Below, in pieces: positions 6,839 to 14,225 of a DNA stretch of 15,138 nt. The DNA is taken from NCBI GenBank assembly GCA_030740295.1, contig JASLXP010000467.1, forward strand, positions 1 to 15,138, read 5' to 3'. Under the pieces are notes generated by a model, which worked only from the letters and a program-made list of their open reading frames with translations, was not told where the DNA came from and ran no database searches. The position numbers and the translations under genes are program-made. How positions within the stretch are numbered: position 1 is the first letter of the stretch; each line of letters begins with the position of its first letter. This DNA comes from Planctomycetota bacterium. GTDB lineage: Bacteria > Planctomycetota > PUPC01 > JACPCR01.

Positions 6839-6863
6839 TAATGAGTAATGAGTAGTGAGTGAG
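6839..6863. repeat. Heptamer array, right arm of a 16-bp inverted repeat
   Basis: Consecutive TAATGAG, TAATGAG, TAGTGAG and a partial TGAG unit. The first 16 bases (6839-6854) are the exact reverse complement of 5648-5663, so the two arrays face each other across the enolase-superfamily gene. It lies in the 145-bp gap upstream of that gene and downstream of the beta-propeller gene. Confidence 0.75.
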
Positions 6864-6922
6864 CAAGGACGGCGAGCCATGAGCCCTTCCGTGCATTTCC
6901 TCTGTCCAAATCCGTGGGAGGT

Positions 6923-8110
6923 TTACTTCCTTGCCAACTTCCACACGTGGGCATTACTGCGAACGTAGACCGCGGCCCCCGAAATAGCGGGAGTAGAGAG
7001 AACCGGTTCTCCAAGCCCCATCGTGCTGGCCAGTACGCCTTTCGCGCCGGACACATCAACGACTTGGACCAGCCCCTTTTCATTGACGAAGTAAATGTAG
7101 TTGCCAGTGGCCACTGGTGACGCGCTGAACGGTCCCTTCAGTCGCAGTTGCCAGGTCCGTTTACCATCCTTGATTGTTGCACACGTTAGAACGCCGGTTC
7201 TGTTCACAGTAAAAATGTGATCGCCCAGCACAATGGGACTGGCCGTTGACGGTGAGAGCTGATTTGAACGCCAGAGCTGTTTGACGCCATTACCACCTGG
7301 TCTCAGCGCGGTAATGCCCTGCGACGGAACGTAAAGGACGCCATTCGCCGCAGCCAGAGTTGGGATGGTCGATGCGCCATCTCTGTAGTGCCATTTCTTC
7401 TTGCCTGTTGCAGCTTCGACAACGTGGACGCCTGCGCTTGACTGGAGGGCAACAGACGTTTCATCCAGTAAAACCGGCGAGGTCCAGTTCGCAGCCTTCG
7501 GTCTTGCGATCTTCCACTGGTTTTTCCCGTTCTTGATTTCAATGCCCGCGGCGAACGAATTACTGTCGTTTTCGCTCTGCACCACGAGCGTGTTGCCAGC
7601 AACCACCGGCGACGATGCAAGCCCAAGGCTGTTGCTTGCGTTCGGATAATCCCAGGTCAGCCCACGCATCCACAGCAGGTTTCCGTCGAGGTCGAGACAG
7701 ATGAGATCGTTGGATGAATAGAGCGCGAATAACCGCCTGCCATCGCTCGCAAGCGAAGGCGCGGCGACATTGGTTTTCGGATGACACATGGTGCGGCCTG
7801 TTGCACGGAACCGGCGACGCCATAAGAGAGATCCATCCTTTGCATTAAGACAGATGACATGAAGGCGCTTCTGCTGAGGCGCATCCGCGGCGGTCAGAAA
7901 AACTCTGTCGCCAACGACAATCGGGCTGGAAAGCCCTCGGCCGGGGAGGTCCGTTGACCAGGCGATGTTCTTCTTTTCAAGCTTGGAAGGCACCTGAGTC
8001 TCGGGGGCCACGCCACTACTGTTGGGCCCGCGAAACTGGAGCCAGTCGGCAGCGAAAGAGACTGATGACGTGGTGAAGAGACAGGTGAATATGCAGAGCT
8101 GCGTTGTCAT
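6923..8110 (-). CDS. Secreted PQQ-like beta-propeller repeat protein
   Basis: A 395-aa protein with a signal peptide (MTTQLCIFTCLFTTSSVSFA, cleavage near residue 20-21) directly followed by DWLQFRGPNSSGVAPE. That sequence is the characteristic opening of planctomycete and verrucomicrobial outer-membrane/periplasmic PQQ-propeller proteins. About seven blades can be read, each with an SPVV-G-xx-hydrophobic strand and an A/DGKxxW turn: SSPIVVGDRVFL, NAKDGSLLWRR, SSPVVAGNTLVV, KNGKNQWK, TSPVLLDETSVA, ATGKKKWHY, ASPIVLGDHIFT, KDGKRTWQL and ASPVATGNYIYF. The fold is shared by BamB and quinoprotein dehydrogenases, but dehydrogenase catalytic residues are not evident, so a scaffold or binding role is more likely than PQQ-dependent catalysis. 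The ATG is chosen for the signal peptide; the ribosome site is weak. The gaps on both sides exceed 140 bp, so it is probably transcribed alone. Confidence 0.85.
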   Translation of the reverse strand: MTTQLCIFTCLFTTSSVSFAADWLQFRGPNSSGVAPETQVPSKLEKKNIAWSTDLPGRGLSSPIVVGDRVFLTAADAPQQKRLHVICLNAKDGSLLWRRRFRATGRTMCHPKTNVAAPSLASDGRRLFALYSSNDLICLDLDGNLLWMRGLTWDYPNASNSLGLASSPVVAGNTLVVQSENDSNSFAAGIEIKNGKNQWKIARPKAANWTSPVLLDETSVALQSSAGVHVVEAATGKKKWHYRDGASTIPTLAAANGVLYVPSQGITALRPGGNGVKQLWRSNQLSPSTASPIVLGDHIFTVNRTGVLTCATIKDGKRTWQLRLKGPFSASPVATGNYIYFVNEKGLVQVVDVSGAKGVLASTMGLGEPVLSTPAISGAAVYVRSNAHVWKLARK

Positions 8111-8348
8111 TTCTTGTCAGGTTTACGAGGTAGAGGTACGGCAGGTAGATTGGGACAGAGTGACGCTGAACTCAATGCCTGCCAGAAGGGGCTTTTTCGA
8201 TTCTGTGATTTGTCCCCAAGCTTAAATCAGGGGCTACTCGCCCATGCCCGTACGCTGCGGGACAAGTCTCATGGACGGGGATTCGCGCCATTCATGGGCT
8301 CTTATTCAGAAGGGCCTGTCAGGCTCGGTGTCAATCTGCAGCGGCCTA
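8111..8348. other. Gene-free gap, no supported gene
   Basis: This 238-bp stretch upstream of the beta-propeller gene encodes no convincing protein on either strand. The only structure I see is a compact palindrome GCCTG-T-CAGGC at 8314-8324. The promoter of the beta-propeller gene presumably lies here, but I cannot point to hexamers. Confidence 0.5.
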
Positions 8349-8978
8349 CTATTCACGCTTTTTCCTCTTTTTCCTTCCTTCCCTCGCAGCCTTCCTCTCT
8401 ACTTCCTTCGCAGTCATCTTCCTCTTCTTCGTAATCTCTCTGTTCTCATTCTCTTCCGGCAACGTGAGAACGAATGGAACTTTTGAAGGGTTCCTGCCCT
8501 CGTGCCCAATGAACACACGAGTCGCGTGGATGTATTCATCTCCTTGATAAATGGTGAACCGAAATTTTCGGGCATCCGATTCAAAGAGAATATTATCCCC
8601 TTCTTTTGAAGTAGTGGATCTAAACGTCAGCAACTTGCCGAGTTTCTTCATGTTGTTGCCTAACCTCTTGTCCTTGCCCCCGATCTCCATCCGCTTTGAT
8701 CCAGCTAGAATCCAGGTACCGTCCAACGCATCCACACGTCCGTGCCAGGAATATTTCTGTTTGGAACTGGAACCCCAGCTCATGCGCCATGTTCCTTTGA
8801 CAAAAGCTATGCGAAATGCCGGCTTGCCATCTGCGACGAGCTTGGGAGTGCCCATGGGATTTATCTGATCTGACTGCTGAGTCGATTCGGAGTGAATCGG
8901 GGCGATGAGCGCCGGGACCAGACAGAGAATGAACCTATGGAATTCAATGACCGCTCGATGATTGTTCTTATTCTGCAT
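8349..8978 (-). CDS. Secreted hypothetical protein with Lys/Arg-rich tail
   Basis: From ATG at 8978 this is 209 aa. Residues 1-30 look like a signal peptide or anchor: a polar n-region MQNKNNHRAVIEFHR, a core FILCLVPALIAP, then HSES. The body (about 45-175) is beta-rich, with GKPAFRIAFVKGTWRMSW, SWHGRVDALDGTWILAGSKR and KFRFTIYQGDEYIHATRVF. The LDGTW/AGSKR pattern suggests a small lipocalin- or calycin-like barrel, but I do not recognise the family. The tail (182-209) carries 15 Lys/Arg in 28 residues. The start was set at the ATG with AGGAAA 6 nt upstream; a longer reading from a TTG at 9074 would bury the signal sequence behind 32 residues. It stands alone, with 140 bp and 238 bp gaps to its minus-strand neighbours. 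Confidence 0.65.
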   Translation of the reverse strand: MQNKNNHRAVIEFHRFILCLVPALIAPIHSESTQQSDQINPMGTPKLVADGKPAFRIAFVKGTWRMSWGSSSKQKYSWHGRVDALDGTWILAGSKRMEIGGKDKRLGNNMKKLGKLLTFRSTTSKEGDNILFESDARKFRFTIYQGDEYIHATRVFIGHEGRNPSKVPFVLTLPEENENREITKKRKMTAKEVERKAAREGRKKRKKRE

Positions 8979-8984
8979 AGACAG

Positions 8985-8990
8985 TTTCCT
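8985..8990 (-). promoter_or_regulatory. Ribosome binding site fixing the start at 8978
   Basis: AGGAAA on the minus strand with 6-nt spacing to the ATG at 8978. It supports the shorter reading, which puts a hydrophobic signal segment at the N-terminus. Confidence 0.55.
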
Positions 8991-9118
8991 GATTGGGGAA
9001 CAAAGAATTTCGAGGAGGAAGTGTAAGGGGCGCCTGACGGGCTGCCATGAGCCATAGTCCGGTGGTGACTTCAATCTTGCGGCCGGCTGCGGCCAGATGT
9101 CTTACAGCGGGCAGCGGA

Positions 9119-10495
9119 TCATTCTGTCTCTCCGTCGAGCGTTTCAAGCAATCTCAGGACCTCCGCCCTGACCTTCGGCTCGGCATCAACGGCCAGGCAA
9201 CTCGACACCGCGGGCCACGTGGTGTACCCGCCCAGTGCGTGCTGTTCCGGTGGCGGCAGGTAGCCTCGATAACCGTTCGCCAGGCTGACGGTGAACGTAT
9301 CTTCAAACGGGCTCTGCTCCTTGATGGCCAGGCCAGTCTCGGCGAAGACTTCACAGGGCGCGGAAGCGATGGCAAGATCACCGATGCGAATGGCCCGCAG
9401 CCTCACAGGAATCTTTGGCGGAAACTTACTGAGCCACAACGCGCTCTGTGCGTATTTTCGTTTCCACTTGTGGGCAGGTTTTTTCCACGTGCCTGCAAGC
9501 ACGTCTTTGGCCCAGGCAAGCCTGGCGGCATCCGGGCGGCGAACCTCGAGCTGGAGAACCGATTCCTGCACTTTGAGTGCGGCCCTTTTCCGGTGTTTCA
9601 GTTTACGCACGACTTGTATTGCGGCCGCGGCCAGGCTCTTGCCGAGGTGGGCCGGGTTTCCACCTGAGTTGATATCGCCGCTCGTTCCGTTGGACATGAC
9701 GGCCATGCAAGGCTTGTCTTCCGCTCCCAGTTTTTCTTCCACCTCGCGAACGAAATAGCCAAAGTAGTCCGCGCTGACGCCACTGCCTCCCTTTCCATAA
9801 TGAATGCTGTAATTGGCAAACAGTGCCAGTTGGCTGCCGTCAGGGCGTTGGAAGGACACCACCGAAAGCTCCGGATCGACCGGGCCGACGGCCCGTACCC
9901 TGCCGGTGCCTCCGTGCATCTTGACTTGGTCGGTTCGTTCACCAAACGGGTTGGGGCCGAGGGAGCCTGGCTTCATCAGCCAGCGACGATTCTTTGAATG
10001 TTCCGGTTTGTTGATTGCTCCCCACGCGATCGTGGCCGGCTCCAAATTTTTGACCGCCTTAGAAACCGCCTCCGCAATCCTGACTGCAAGTTTCTCTCTG
10101 TATCGCTCATGCGCGGGGCCGAGATCCAGAGCCATCGCTCGCGGTGAGCGGTGGGTATGTGTCGCGGAGACCAGAAGGTGAGATGGTGGCAGCTTCGTCC
10201 GCTCATGAACCACGGTTCTGACCCGCTCATGGATCTCGTCCGCAATGACGGTGAGGTCGCAGACGCAGAAGACTACCCGATCATTCCCATCATCGATCGC
10301 CAGTGCTCTCGCATATAGACGATCGTGAATCACCGACGCTTTGCCAGAGCCGCCAATGGGGCCAGAGAGGGGGACATCCGCAGCAGGCGTGATATCGACG
10401 ACCGCAATGCCGGCTCTGAACTGGGCATTCACTTCAGCATCGACAGCCTCCACGCCGCACGTGTTCAGCACGATTCCGAGAATCAGAGGCGCCAT
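9119..10495 (-). CDS. Neutral/alkaline ceramidase-family secreted hydrolase
   Basis: A 458-aa protein matching the neutral/alkaline non-lysosomal ceramidase N-terminal domain family. It has a short hydrophobic leader (about 1-20), then RAGIAVVDITPAADVPLSG (27-45). The zinc motif ATHTHRSP gives H113/H115, and NYSIHYGKG gives H232. SNGTSGDINSGG is at 268-279. APCEVFAETG (E382 likely ligand) and NGYRGYLPPPEQ...GGYTTW (Y424) complete the pattern. By comparison with characterised ceramidases, the zinc ligands (two His, Glu, Tyr) are present. The catalytic GDVSPN segment is replaced by GDINSG, so ceramide hydrolysis is not assured. Many planctomycete relatives with this name are of unknown substrate and lack the ceramidase C-terminal domain, as here. 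The ATG lies inside the receiver gene (13-bp overlap); an in-frame stop three codons upstream rules out an earlier start. Confidence 0.83.
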   Translation of the reverse strand: MAPLILGIVLNTCGVEAVDAEVNAQFRAGIAVVDITPAADVPLSGPIGGSGKASVIHDRLYARALAIDDGNDRVVFCVCDLTVIADEIHERVRTVVHERTKLPPSHLLVSATHTHRSPRAMALDLGPAHERYREKLAVRIAEAVSKAVKNLEPATIAWGAINKPEHSKNRRWLMKPGSLGPNPFGERTDQVKMHGGTGRVRAVGPVDPELSVVSFQRPDGSQLALFANYSIHYGKGGSGVSADYFGYFVREVEEKLGAEDKPCMAVMSNGTSGDINSGGNPAHLGKSLAAAAIQVVRKLKHRKRAALKVQESVLQLEVRRPDAARLAWAKDVLAGTWKKPAHKWKRKYAQSALWLSKFPPKIPVRLRAIRIGDLAIASAPCEVFAETGLAIKEQSPFEDTFTVSLANGYRGYLPPPEQHALGGYTTWPAVSSCLAVDAEPKVRAEVLRLLETLDGETE

Positions 10496-10932
10496 CGAAC
10501 TTTATTCTGAAGCATCTTGGTCCCGCCTTTTTCCGGCCCGCTGTAAGTCTTGATCAACTGATCGATCCGCTTATAGATGTCCGCAGATTGATAGGGCTTG
10601 GTGATGAAATCATCTGCCTTGAATTTGATGCAGAGCTCCTCATCACTCAGTTTTGTATTCTTGGTCGTGGCCGTGACGATCATCACTGGGATATGCGCAT
10701 ACTTGTCGTTGCTTTTCATCCAGAGGCAGAGCTCGTGGCCTTTCATGCCCGGCATCTCGACATCGAGAATGCACATATTCGGCTTTTTCTTTTCGATGAG
10801 CTTCTGCGCCTCGAGACCGTCTTCCGCTTCGAGGACCGTGTATTCCTTACGGGCTTTCAGGATGGTGACCAGCATCGCCCGCTGCAGTTTGCTGTCTTCT
10901 GCCACCAGAACTTTTAGCTTGCCAAAAAACAT
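10483..10932 (-). CDS. Stand-alone CheY-like receiver protein
   Basis: A 149-aa single receiver domain. Residues 7-13 (KVLVAED) hold the acidic pair E12/D13, phosphoacceptor D57 is in CILDVEMPGMKG, T87 is in MIVTATT, and K112 is in FITKPY. All phosphorylation residues are intact. There is no output domain; after the receiver comes a short tail (131-149, SGPEKGGTKMLQNKVRWRL) encoded partly in the overlap with the next gene. GTGAGG at 10938-10943 before the ATG supports the start. It may take phosphate from a kinase elsewhere; the REC-kinase at 2139 is the only kinase in the window. The product would be cytoplasmic while the co-translated downstream product is exported, so direct interaction is unlikely and shared regulation is the simplest link. 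Confidence 0.88.
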   Translation of the reverse strand: MFFGKLKVLVAEDSKLQRAMLVTILKARKEYTVLEAEDGLEAQKLIEKKKPNMCILDVEMPGMKGHELCLWMKSNDKYAHIPVMIVTATTKNTKLSDEELCIKFKADDFITKPYQSADIYKRIDQLIKTYSGPEKGGTKMLQNKVRWRL

Positions 10933-10963
10933 AAATGCCTCACTGTGACAACGAATTGCCGAA

Positions 10964-10991
10964 ATCCTAGCATTCCTTTTCCGGGAGTCAC
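10964..10991 (-). promoter_or_regulatory. Candidate promoter for the receiver/ceramidase-like pair
   Basis: On the minus strand TGCTAGGAT forms an extended -10 (TAGGAT at 10964-10969 with TGn before it). GTGACT at 10986-10991 is a 4-of-6 match to a -35, with a 16-bp spacer. The start would fall near 10957, about 25 nt before the gene's ATG. The hexamers are imperfect, so this is only a candidate. Confidence 0.3.
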
Positions 10992-11010
10992 CTTTTTTCA
11001 GCCAATGTTG

Positions 11011-11029
11011 CGCAGATTTGTGATCTGCG
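11011..11029. repeat. Perfect hairpin/dyad in the divergent intergenic region
   Basis: CGCAGAT and ATCTGCG form a perfect 7-bp stem around TTGTG, with TGT and ACA able to extend it across a small bulge. It sits between the divergent receiver gene and phosphatase gene, 76 bp before the phosphatase ATG. There is no T-tract after it on either strand, so an operator or a leader hairpin is more likely than a terminator. Confidence 0.45.
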
Positions 11030-11105
11030 ACAGGCGACTGAAGTTCGGCGGTGCATCTGATCTCAATGGCTGGTCATAGACCTGCCCCACCCATCCGAAA
11101 ACACC

Positions 11106-14100
11106 ATGAAGACCCACCTCATACTTCCAGCCATTTTCACAGCCTCCCTTCTTTCCTTCAGACCAGCGCCAATCTTCGGTGAACACCAGCCGATTTCCTT
11201 CACCGCTATTGGCTGCGGCCCCTACAAACCGCAGGAAGAACTCGACCTCATTCAACAGGTTGCCAGGGAAAACAGGCTTTTCCAGAGCGAGTTCATGGTA
11301 CACCTGGGTGACATCATGTCCGGCGCGACGCCCGGCACGGAGGACCGGTATTCTCGGGTTGCCGGCATTCTGAAAAAGCTGCACATGCCGACGTTCATTG
11401 TCGTCGGTGACAATGAGTGGAACGACAAGAAAGACCCGGATCTCGCGTGGAAGTACTGGACCAAATACTTCATGAACTTCCACGACCACTGGCTAAAGGG
11501 CCGGCTGGTCAAACCGCCTTACTCCAGGATTTTCAGCGTCAGCCAGCAGGCCATCCGTCCGGAGAATTTTGCCTTCGTGAGAAAGGGCGTTCTTTTTATC
11601 GGCATCAATCTGCCCGGCGGCCGTGTTCACGATCCGGAGGAATGGGCCACCCGTATGCCTCAGAACGCAGAATGGGTGAAGGAGAATCTTGAGCGGCATG
11701 GAAAGGATGTGAGAGCCGCAGTTGTGTTTGCACAGGCGACACCTCGGGCCACGCAGGATGCCTTCTTCGTACCCTTCCGTGCCGCAGCAAAGTCATTCGG
11801 AAAGCCCGTGCTCTACATCCATGCGGATGGACACAGATGGGTAAAGCACAATCTGTGGCCGGAGAAGAACATCCTGCGCGTTCAGACCGACCAGGTCGAT
11901 ATCACCGAACCCGTGCTGGTCACCGTTAAAACCGAAGGCGAAGAACTTTTTGAATTCGACCGCCGCTACCTGCGCGGCCCGTACCTGGCGATGGGCACTC
12001 CTGATTCCATGACCATTGTCTGGCGCACTGCAGCCGAGGGCGCGCCCAGCGTGCGATATGGATCCGCGCCGGACCAGCTCTTCCGCACGGTTGCCGCCGG
12101 GGACATCTTGACCAAGACCACGGAAGCGGAAGACGAAACCCTCCGCCTTCACAGCGCACGTGAGGACACACGCCAATTCGAAGCCCGCGTTTCCAACCTG
12201 ACCCCGGAAACCAAATACTACTACGCCGTCTATTCCGGTGACCGTGCCCTTGGCGGCCCGGGCAAGGATTATTTCTTCACCACATCGCCACCGGCCGGCA
12301 GTAAGAAACCTTTTCGTTTCTGGGTAGTCGGAGATTCAGGTACGGGCGGCCAGGCCCAGGCGGATGTCCATAACGCCATGCGAAAATACGTCGGCAGGCG
12401 TGGACTCGATTTTTACATGCACGTTGGCGACATGGCGTATGGCAGCGGCACGGACTGGGAGTTTCAGCATCACTTTTTTACGCCGTACACGGCCACACTC
12501 CGCAACACCGTTTGTTGGCCGACCATGGGAAACCACGAAGGGAAGACCTCGAAAGGTGCGACCGCAGTCGGGCCATACTACGACTGCTACGTGCTGCCGA
12601 CGGAAGGCGAAGCTGGAGGAGTCGCTTCCGGTACCGAGGCCTACTACTCGTTCGATTACGCTAATGCCCATTTCGTCTGCCTCGATTCTCACGACCTGGA
12701 TCGCCTGCCGACCGGCGATATGTCAAAGTGGCTCGAAGCCGATCTCGATAAGACAAAAGCCGACTGGCTTATCGCCTACTTCCATCACCCGCCCTACACC
12801 AAGGGTTCGCACGACAGTGACATCGAGCAGCAACTCATCGAGATGCGCCAGCACATCGTGCCCATCCTTGAATCGGTGGGCGTCGACCTCGTCCTCACTG
12901 GCCACTCGCACATTTACGAACGCTCGATGCTGATGGACGGCGCATACCAAACGCCGACCGTGGCCGAAAAGATGATCCTGGATGACGGCAGCACCACCTA
13001 CCGCAAGAGCGCCGGCCTTAACTCGAATGAAGGCACGATCCACGTCGTCACCGGTCATGGCGGCACGGGCATCAGGCGTAAAGGAACCATGCCGGTCATG
13101 AAGAGCGTCGTGCTCGAACACGGTTCTGTCATCATTGATATCGATGGGGACACCTTGACCGGCGTCATGGTGAACAGCCAGGGCAGACGCCGCGACCGCT
13201 TTCGAATCATCAAGCGTGGAACAGTGAGATCAGCTCCGATCGCCAAGCCGAAGCAGTTGCCGTGGTTTGTCAACTTCAAGGCACTGGCCATTGAAGTGAA
13301 AATGGGCGAGCCGAGCGCGGATGGCACCACGCAGGCCGAGCTCAAGATCCCGGGCATCCCGCTGAAGGGCGTTCTGGCCAACATCGTCTGGTCTACAAAA
13401 GGAACCTCCTGGAAAGTAGAACCCGCCGAACAGGTATTGGAACTTCAGCCGGATACGCCGGCCAGCGCTGCTTTCAAGATCCAGGCCGGCCAGCTCTTCC
13501 CGATCGCCACTCCGCAGCTCACCTTCAAAACAAAAAAGAAGACGGCTGCGGGCACTGCGAACCTGGTGATTCCGCCCTACCGGAAGATGACGATTCCCAG
13601 ATTGAAGTCCGCGCCAAAAATCGACGGCCTCTTGCCGGAAGTCACAGGATCCGGGCTGAAGCCAAACGGAGACATGATTGAATACAACGGTCGAGGGATG
13701 AGCAAGAACCCCACCGAGTTCTTCGTCGGCCTGTATCAGAACCAATTGTATGTAGCCATCATCAACCACGAATCAGAAATGAATAAGATGAAGATCATGG
13801 AAAGGCTCCGTGACGGCGCTGTCTGGCAGGACGACTGCGATGAAATCTTTATCCAGAGAGACGGAGTGAAGGACTACTTCCAGATCATCGTCAGCTCTGC
13901 GAACGCTGTTTACGACGCAATAAACGGCTGGACTCCCGCATCCATCGCGTGGAACGCGAAGGTCGTCTCAGCAGTCAAGATCGACAAGGATCGCTGGGTT
14001 TCAGAACTCCTGATTCCGTTAGACATGCTGGGGCCGCCGGTCAAAAAGGGGGACGTTCTCCGCTTCAACATCTGCCGGAATAATCCGATCCACAAAGAGC

Positions 14101-14177
14101 TCAGTCAGTGGTCGCACACCAATAAGAAATCCAACCACGCGCCACAGTTCTTTGGGCGTGCAGTGGTTGGGGAGTAG
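11106..14177 (+). CDS. Secreted dual metallophosphoesterase: purple acid phosphatase fused to a CBM9-like domain
   Basis: A 1023-aa protein with a signal peptide (1-25). Domain 1 (about 30-280) is a calcineurin-like fold of the GDNEW type, with HLGD (66-69), GDNEW (101-105), FAQATP (208-213) and HADGH (239-243). Its first metal motif reads GCGPY (36-40), with Cys37 where GDxPY has Asp. Domain 2 is a fibronectin-like purple acid phosphatase N-domain (about 288-395; RGPYLAMGTPDSMTIVWRT, VSNLTPETKYYYAV). Domain 3 (about 402-705) holds a complete purple acid phosphatase metal set: D410, D442 and Y445 (GDMAY), N476 and H477 (GNHE), FHHPP (559-563), H600 and H602 (GHSHIYER). After a beta-sandwich linker (710-825), residues 828-1015 resemble a CBM9/DOMON-like module (KIDGLLPE, FFVGLYQNQLYVAI, QDDCDEIFI, WVSELLIPLDML). 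It probably releases phosphate from polymers outside the cytoplasm. The start has no clear ribosome site. Confidence 0.87.
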   Translation: MKTHLILPAIFTASLLSFRPAPIFGEHQPISFTAIGCGPYKPQEELDLIQQVARENRLFQSEFMVHLGDIMSGATPGTEDRYSRVAGILKKLHMPTFIVVGDNEWNDKKDPDLAWKYWTKYFMNFHDHWLKGRLVKPPYSRIFSVSQQAIRPENFAFVRKGVLFIGINLPGGRVHDPEEWATRMPQNAEWVKENLERHGKDVRAAVVFAQATPRATQDAFFVPFRAAAKSFGKPVLYIHADGHRWVKHNLWPEKNILRVQTDQVDITEPVLVTVKTEGEELFEFDRRYLRGPYLAMGTPDSMTIVWRTAAEGAPSVRYGSAPDQLFRTVAAGDILTKTTEAEDETLRLHSAREDTRQFEARVSNLTPETKYYYAVYSGDRALGGPGKDYFFTTSPPAGSKKPFRFWVVGDSGTGGQAQADVHNAMRKYVGRRGLDFYMHVGDMAYGSGTDWEFQHHFFTPYTATLRNTVCWPTMGNHEGKTSKGATAVGPYYDCYVLPTEGEAGGVASGTEAYYSFDYANAHFVCLDSHDLDRLPTGDMSKWLEADLDKTKADWLIAYFHHPPYTKGSHDSDIEQQLIEMRQHIVPILESVGVDLVLTGHSHIYERSMLMDGAYQTPTVAEKMILDDGSTTYRKSAGLNSNEGTIHVVTGHGGTGIRRKGTMPVMKSVVLEHGSVIIDIDGDTLTGVMVNSQGRRRDRFRIIKRGTVRSAPIAKPKQLPWFVNFKALAIEVKMGEPSADGTTQAELKIPGIPLKGVLANIVWSTKGTSWKVEPAEQVLELQPDTPASAAFKIQAGQLFPIATPQLTFKTKKKTAAGTANLVIPPYRKMTIPRLKSAPKIDGLLPEVTGSGLKPNGDMIEYNGRGMSKNPTEFFVGLYQNQLYVAIINHESEMNKMKIMERLRDGAVWQDDCDEIFIQRDGVKDYFQIIVSSANAVYDAINGWTPASIAWNAKVVSAVKIDKDRWVSELLIPLDMLGPPVKKGDVLRFNICRNNPIHKELSQWSHTNKKSNHAPQFFGRAVVGE

Positions 14178-14225
14178 CTCGTCTTTCCAATCTTCTGAGC
14201 AACTGTTCAGGTCTCACAGCGCCGC

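Noticed and set aside
5648..6863. Insertion sequence bounded by the 16-bp inverted repeats
   Set aside because: The enclosed gene is a metabolic enolase-superfamily enzyme, there is no transposase, no flanking target duplication could be identified, and the arms are low-complexity heptamers.
8979..9074. Longer N-terminus for the Lys/Arg-tail protein from a TTG at 9074
   Set aside because: The ATG at 8978 has AGGAAA at 6-nt spacing and places a hydrophobic signal segment at the N-terminus; the extra 32 residues would bury it.
9087..9106. GC-rich stem (GGCCG/CGGCC) in the gap between the ceramidase-like and Lys/Arg-tail genes as a terminator
   Set aside because: The stem is only 5 bp and is followed by GCAAGATTG rather than a T-tract; GC-rich dyads of this size are expected by chance.
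14178..14225. Terminator in the convergent gap after the phosphatase gene
   Set aside because: Only a weak stem (CTGAGCA with TGTTCAG, too small a loop unless the inner pairs are opened) and no T-tract on either strand.
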